Shown piece after piece: positions 4,546-5,903 of a DNA stretch of 5,903 nt. Every line of letters starts with the position of its first letter. The first letter of the stretch is position 1. The notes under the pieces are model-generated. The model worked only from the letters and a program-made list of their open reading frames with translations, was not told where the DNA came from and made no database searches. The stretch comes from an uncultured Ruminococcus sp. (GTDB lineage: Bacteria > Bacillota > Clostridia > Oscillospirales > Ruminococcaceae). The stretch covers positions 1-5,903 of the forward strand of contig CAMCMW010000106.1 of the NCBI GenBank assembly GCA_945876155.1, in the 5' to 3' direction. Made by a program: the position numbers and the translations under genes.

Positions 4546-4574
4546 TTGATTTTTTGCGGAAAATATGCTATAAT
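4546..4574 (+). promoter_or_regulatory. Sigma-A promoter of the HD-GYP gene
   Basis: TTGATT (4546-4551), 17-nt spacer, TATAAT (4569-4574). It is back to back with the tRNA-Pro promoter, the two -35 boxes being about 41 bp apart. The 5' leader is about 50 nt and has no obvious riboswitch. Confidence 0.85.
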
Positions 4575-4631
4575 TCTTTTATAAAATAGATTTACAAAGC
4601 TTATTCGACAGAAAAAAAGGGGTAAAAGGAT

Positions 4632-5816
4632 ATGAATTTTTCTGAAAAGATACTCAACGAATACAGACAGGACGCTGATAAAAGGCTGGCGTTTGTCTGC
4701 CGGCTGATGATAGGGTTCATGCTGCTGGTTGCACTGCTCAACTTCCTGGGGATTTTCAAAATCGCCCCCCTGCCTCTCTACCTGACAGTTGGCATCTCAA
4801 TATTCGATTTCTTTTTGCCGACCCTGTTCTGCGATATTTTAAAACTGCGGTCGGAGAAAGTCAGATACCTGATACTGGCAATTATGACGTTCCAGTCGGG
4901 ACTGCAGTACGCCACCCTCTCCTACCATACAATTATAATGCTGGTGTTCCCTATGGTCATGTCCTGCCTGTACAACGAGAGGAAGTACGTGATTTACACC
5001 TCAATCCTCAGTATCCCCATGATTGTTCTCTCCCACCTTGCGGCGTACTGGCTTAAAGTCGTGCCGGACGAGCCGCTGGTTACCCTCAAAGGGGCTGTGC
5101 TTTACGGTATTATCCCCAGGAGCATTGAGTTTTTCGGTGTTGTGGTTATGTGCCTTTTCATCTCCGACAGGATTGAAAAACTCGTCGGCACTCTCGGCAG
5201 CAAGAACAGTGAGCTTTATGAAGACCAGGAAAACCTTATCCTCGCCCTCTCACAGATTATCGAAAACAAGTCCGAAAACACCGGTCAGCACGTAAGGCGT
5301 GTGGCTGAGTATACTGAGGTACTCTGCAAAAGTCTGGGGTACAGCAACGAGGAAAGCTGGAAAATAAGCCTTGCGTCCATGATGCACGACGTGGGCAAAA
5401 TTATGATTCCCGAAAGCATTCTCGAAAAACCAGGCAAGCTTACCGACGAGGAATTTGCAGTGGTCAAAAACCACATAAAATATGGCAAACAAATGCTGGA
5501 AAAATCTCCCGGTGAACTGTTCAGTCTCTCCACCGAAATCGCTTATCAGCACCACGAAAAATGGGACGGTTCAGGCTATATGGGTGTGAAAGGCGAAAAT
5601 ATCCCTCACTGTGCACGGTGCGTTGCCCTGGCTGACGTATTTGATGCACTGGTCAGCCGCCGTTCCTACAAAAAACCCTGGACTCCCGAACAGGCTTACG
5701 ACGAAATCGTCTCCCAGAAAGGCAGGCACTTCGACCCCGAAGTCGTTGACGCTTTTGTGCTGAATTTCGACAAGTTCAAGGCAATCATGGAACGATATCC
5801 CGACGAATGTCCGTGA
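4632..5816 (+). CDS. Six-TM membrane HD-GYP domain protein (394 aa)
   Basis: Likely cyclic-di-nucleotide phosphodiesterase or a membrane sensor derived from one. Hydrophobic segments at about 20-42, 48-67, 77-95, 98-114, 120-140 and 155-177 predict six membrane helices. A short, probably helical link (180-208) leads to the cytoplasmic HD-GYP domain (about 205-385). Metal-site residues seen: H220, the HD pair H252/D253, H281, H307/H308 in HHEKWDGSGY, and D335 in ADVFDAL. Two departures from the classic motif: GYP is GYM (315-317), and the position four before H220, often Glu, is N216, which may mean a two-metal rather than three-metal site. AAGGGG lies 9 nt before the ATG. Its last codons (TGT CCG TGA) fall in an octamer of the repeat that follows. 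It is monocistronic and divergent from tRNA-Pro. Signal and substrate are unknown. Confidence 0.9.
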   Translation: MNFSEKILNEYRQDADKRLAFVCRLMIGFMLLVALLNFLGIFKIAPLPLYLTVGISIFDFFLPTLFCDILKLRSEKVRYLILAIMTFQSGLQYATLSYHTIIMLVFPMVMSCLYNERKYVIYTSILSIPMIVLSHLAAYWLKVVPDEPLVTLKGAVLYGIIPRSIEFFGVVVMCLFISDRIEKLVGTLGSKNSELYEDQENLILALSQIIENKSENTGQHVRRVAEYTEVLCKSLGYSNEESWKISLASMMHDVGKIMIPESILEKPGKLTDEEFAVVKNHIKYGKQMLEKSPGELFSLSTEIAYQHHEKWDGSGYMGVKGENIPHCARCVALADVFDALVSRRSYKKPWTPEQAYDEIVSQKGRHFDPEVVDAFVLNFDKFKAIMERYPDECP

Positions 5817-5903
5817 GTCCGTGACCGGACAGGACGAATTTGTAGTATATTGTAACCTCTAAAACTTTATAAATATGTACATCGCTACTTTTACTACTAA
5901 CAA
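5809..5903 (+). repeat. Dispersed repeat fused to AT-rich element after the HD-GYP gene
   Basis: Octamer GTCCGTGA (5809-5816) contains the stop codon, and GTCCGTGACCGGACAGGAC follows at 5817-5835 with no gap. The normal 36-nt body and box are missing; after AGGAC the sequence changes at once to GAATTTGTAGTA and an AT-rich element (5844-5903) that is an inverted, nearly identical copy of 4056-4114. The element is probably cut by the window end. No T-run terminator is seen. Confidence 0.75.

Overview
The window looks like a piece of a Firmicutes chromosome, most likely class Clostridia (Oscillospirales/Ruminococcus-like). This is inferred from the moderate GC content, strong AGGAGG/AAAGGA ribosome sites, consensus sigma-A promoters, CCA-encoding tRNA genes and the protein types. 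No taxon can be read directly.

Layout, left to right. 1-567: a gene-poor region with a G7A11 tract, a pair of 33-bp repeats and a tandem array of a dispersed repeat. 568-2242 (minus strand): a compact replication module of a small ORF, a DUF6291/DnaD-like initiator and a DnaC/IstB-type helicase loader, with GTGA and TAATG junctions, resembling a phage or ICE replication cassette. 2243-2628: leader, then the trailer of a tRNA gene. 2629-2704: tRNA-Thr(CGU), minus. 2932-3510: a stand-alone PduL-type phosphotransacylase, minus. 3664-3894: an orphan YgiT-type zinc-finger protein, minus. 3917-4384: a repeat-rich mosaic. 4385-4460: tRNA-Pro(GGG), minus. 4632-5816: a divergent six-TM HD-GYP protein, plus. 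Repeat sequence runs to the window end.

The most striking content is a REP/BIME-like dispersed repeat. Its core is a 14-nt hairpin with an invariant TGAC loop, a following AGGAC tag, and 41-42 nt further on a GGCTCGACC box. The hairpin occurs nine times; five copies of hairpin plus tag are identical over 19 bp, and others change both arms together (GTCCG/CGGAC, CCCGG/CCGGG, GTGCG/CGCAC), which suggests selection on pairing. Copies sit exactly at gene boundaries: directly after the CCA of both tRNAs, at or within 8 nt of the stop codons of the helicase-loader, pduL and HD-GYP genes, and against the -35 box of the pduL promoter. The two tRNAs share near-equal-length (188-189 nt) paralogous trailers, each ending in an intrinsic terminator with compensatory changes.

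The genes do not form one pathway. They are separate short transcription units divided by these elements. A second point of interest is a run of seven in-phase 10-bp repeats followed by AT-rich 6-bp repeats inside the linker of the replication initiator gene, a layout like an origin embedded in an initiator gene.
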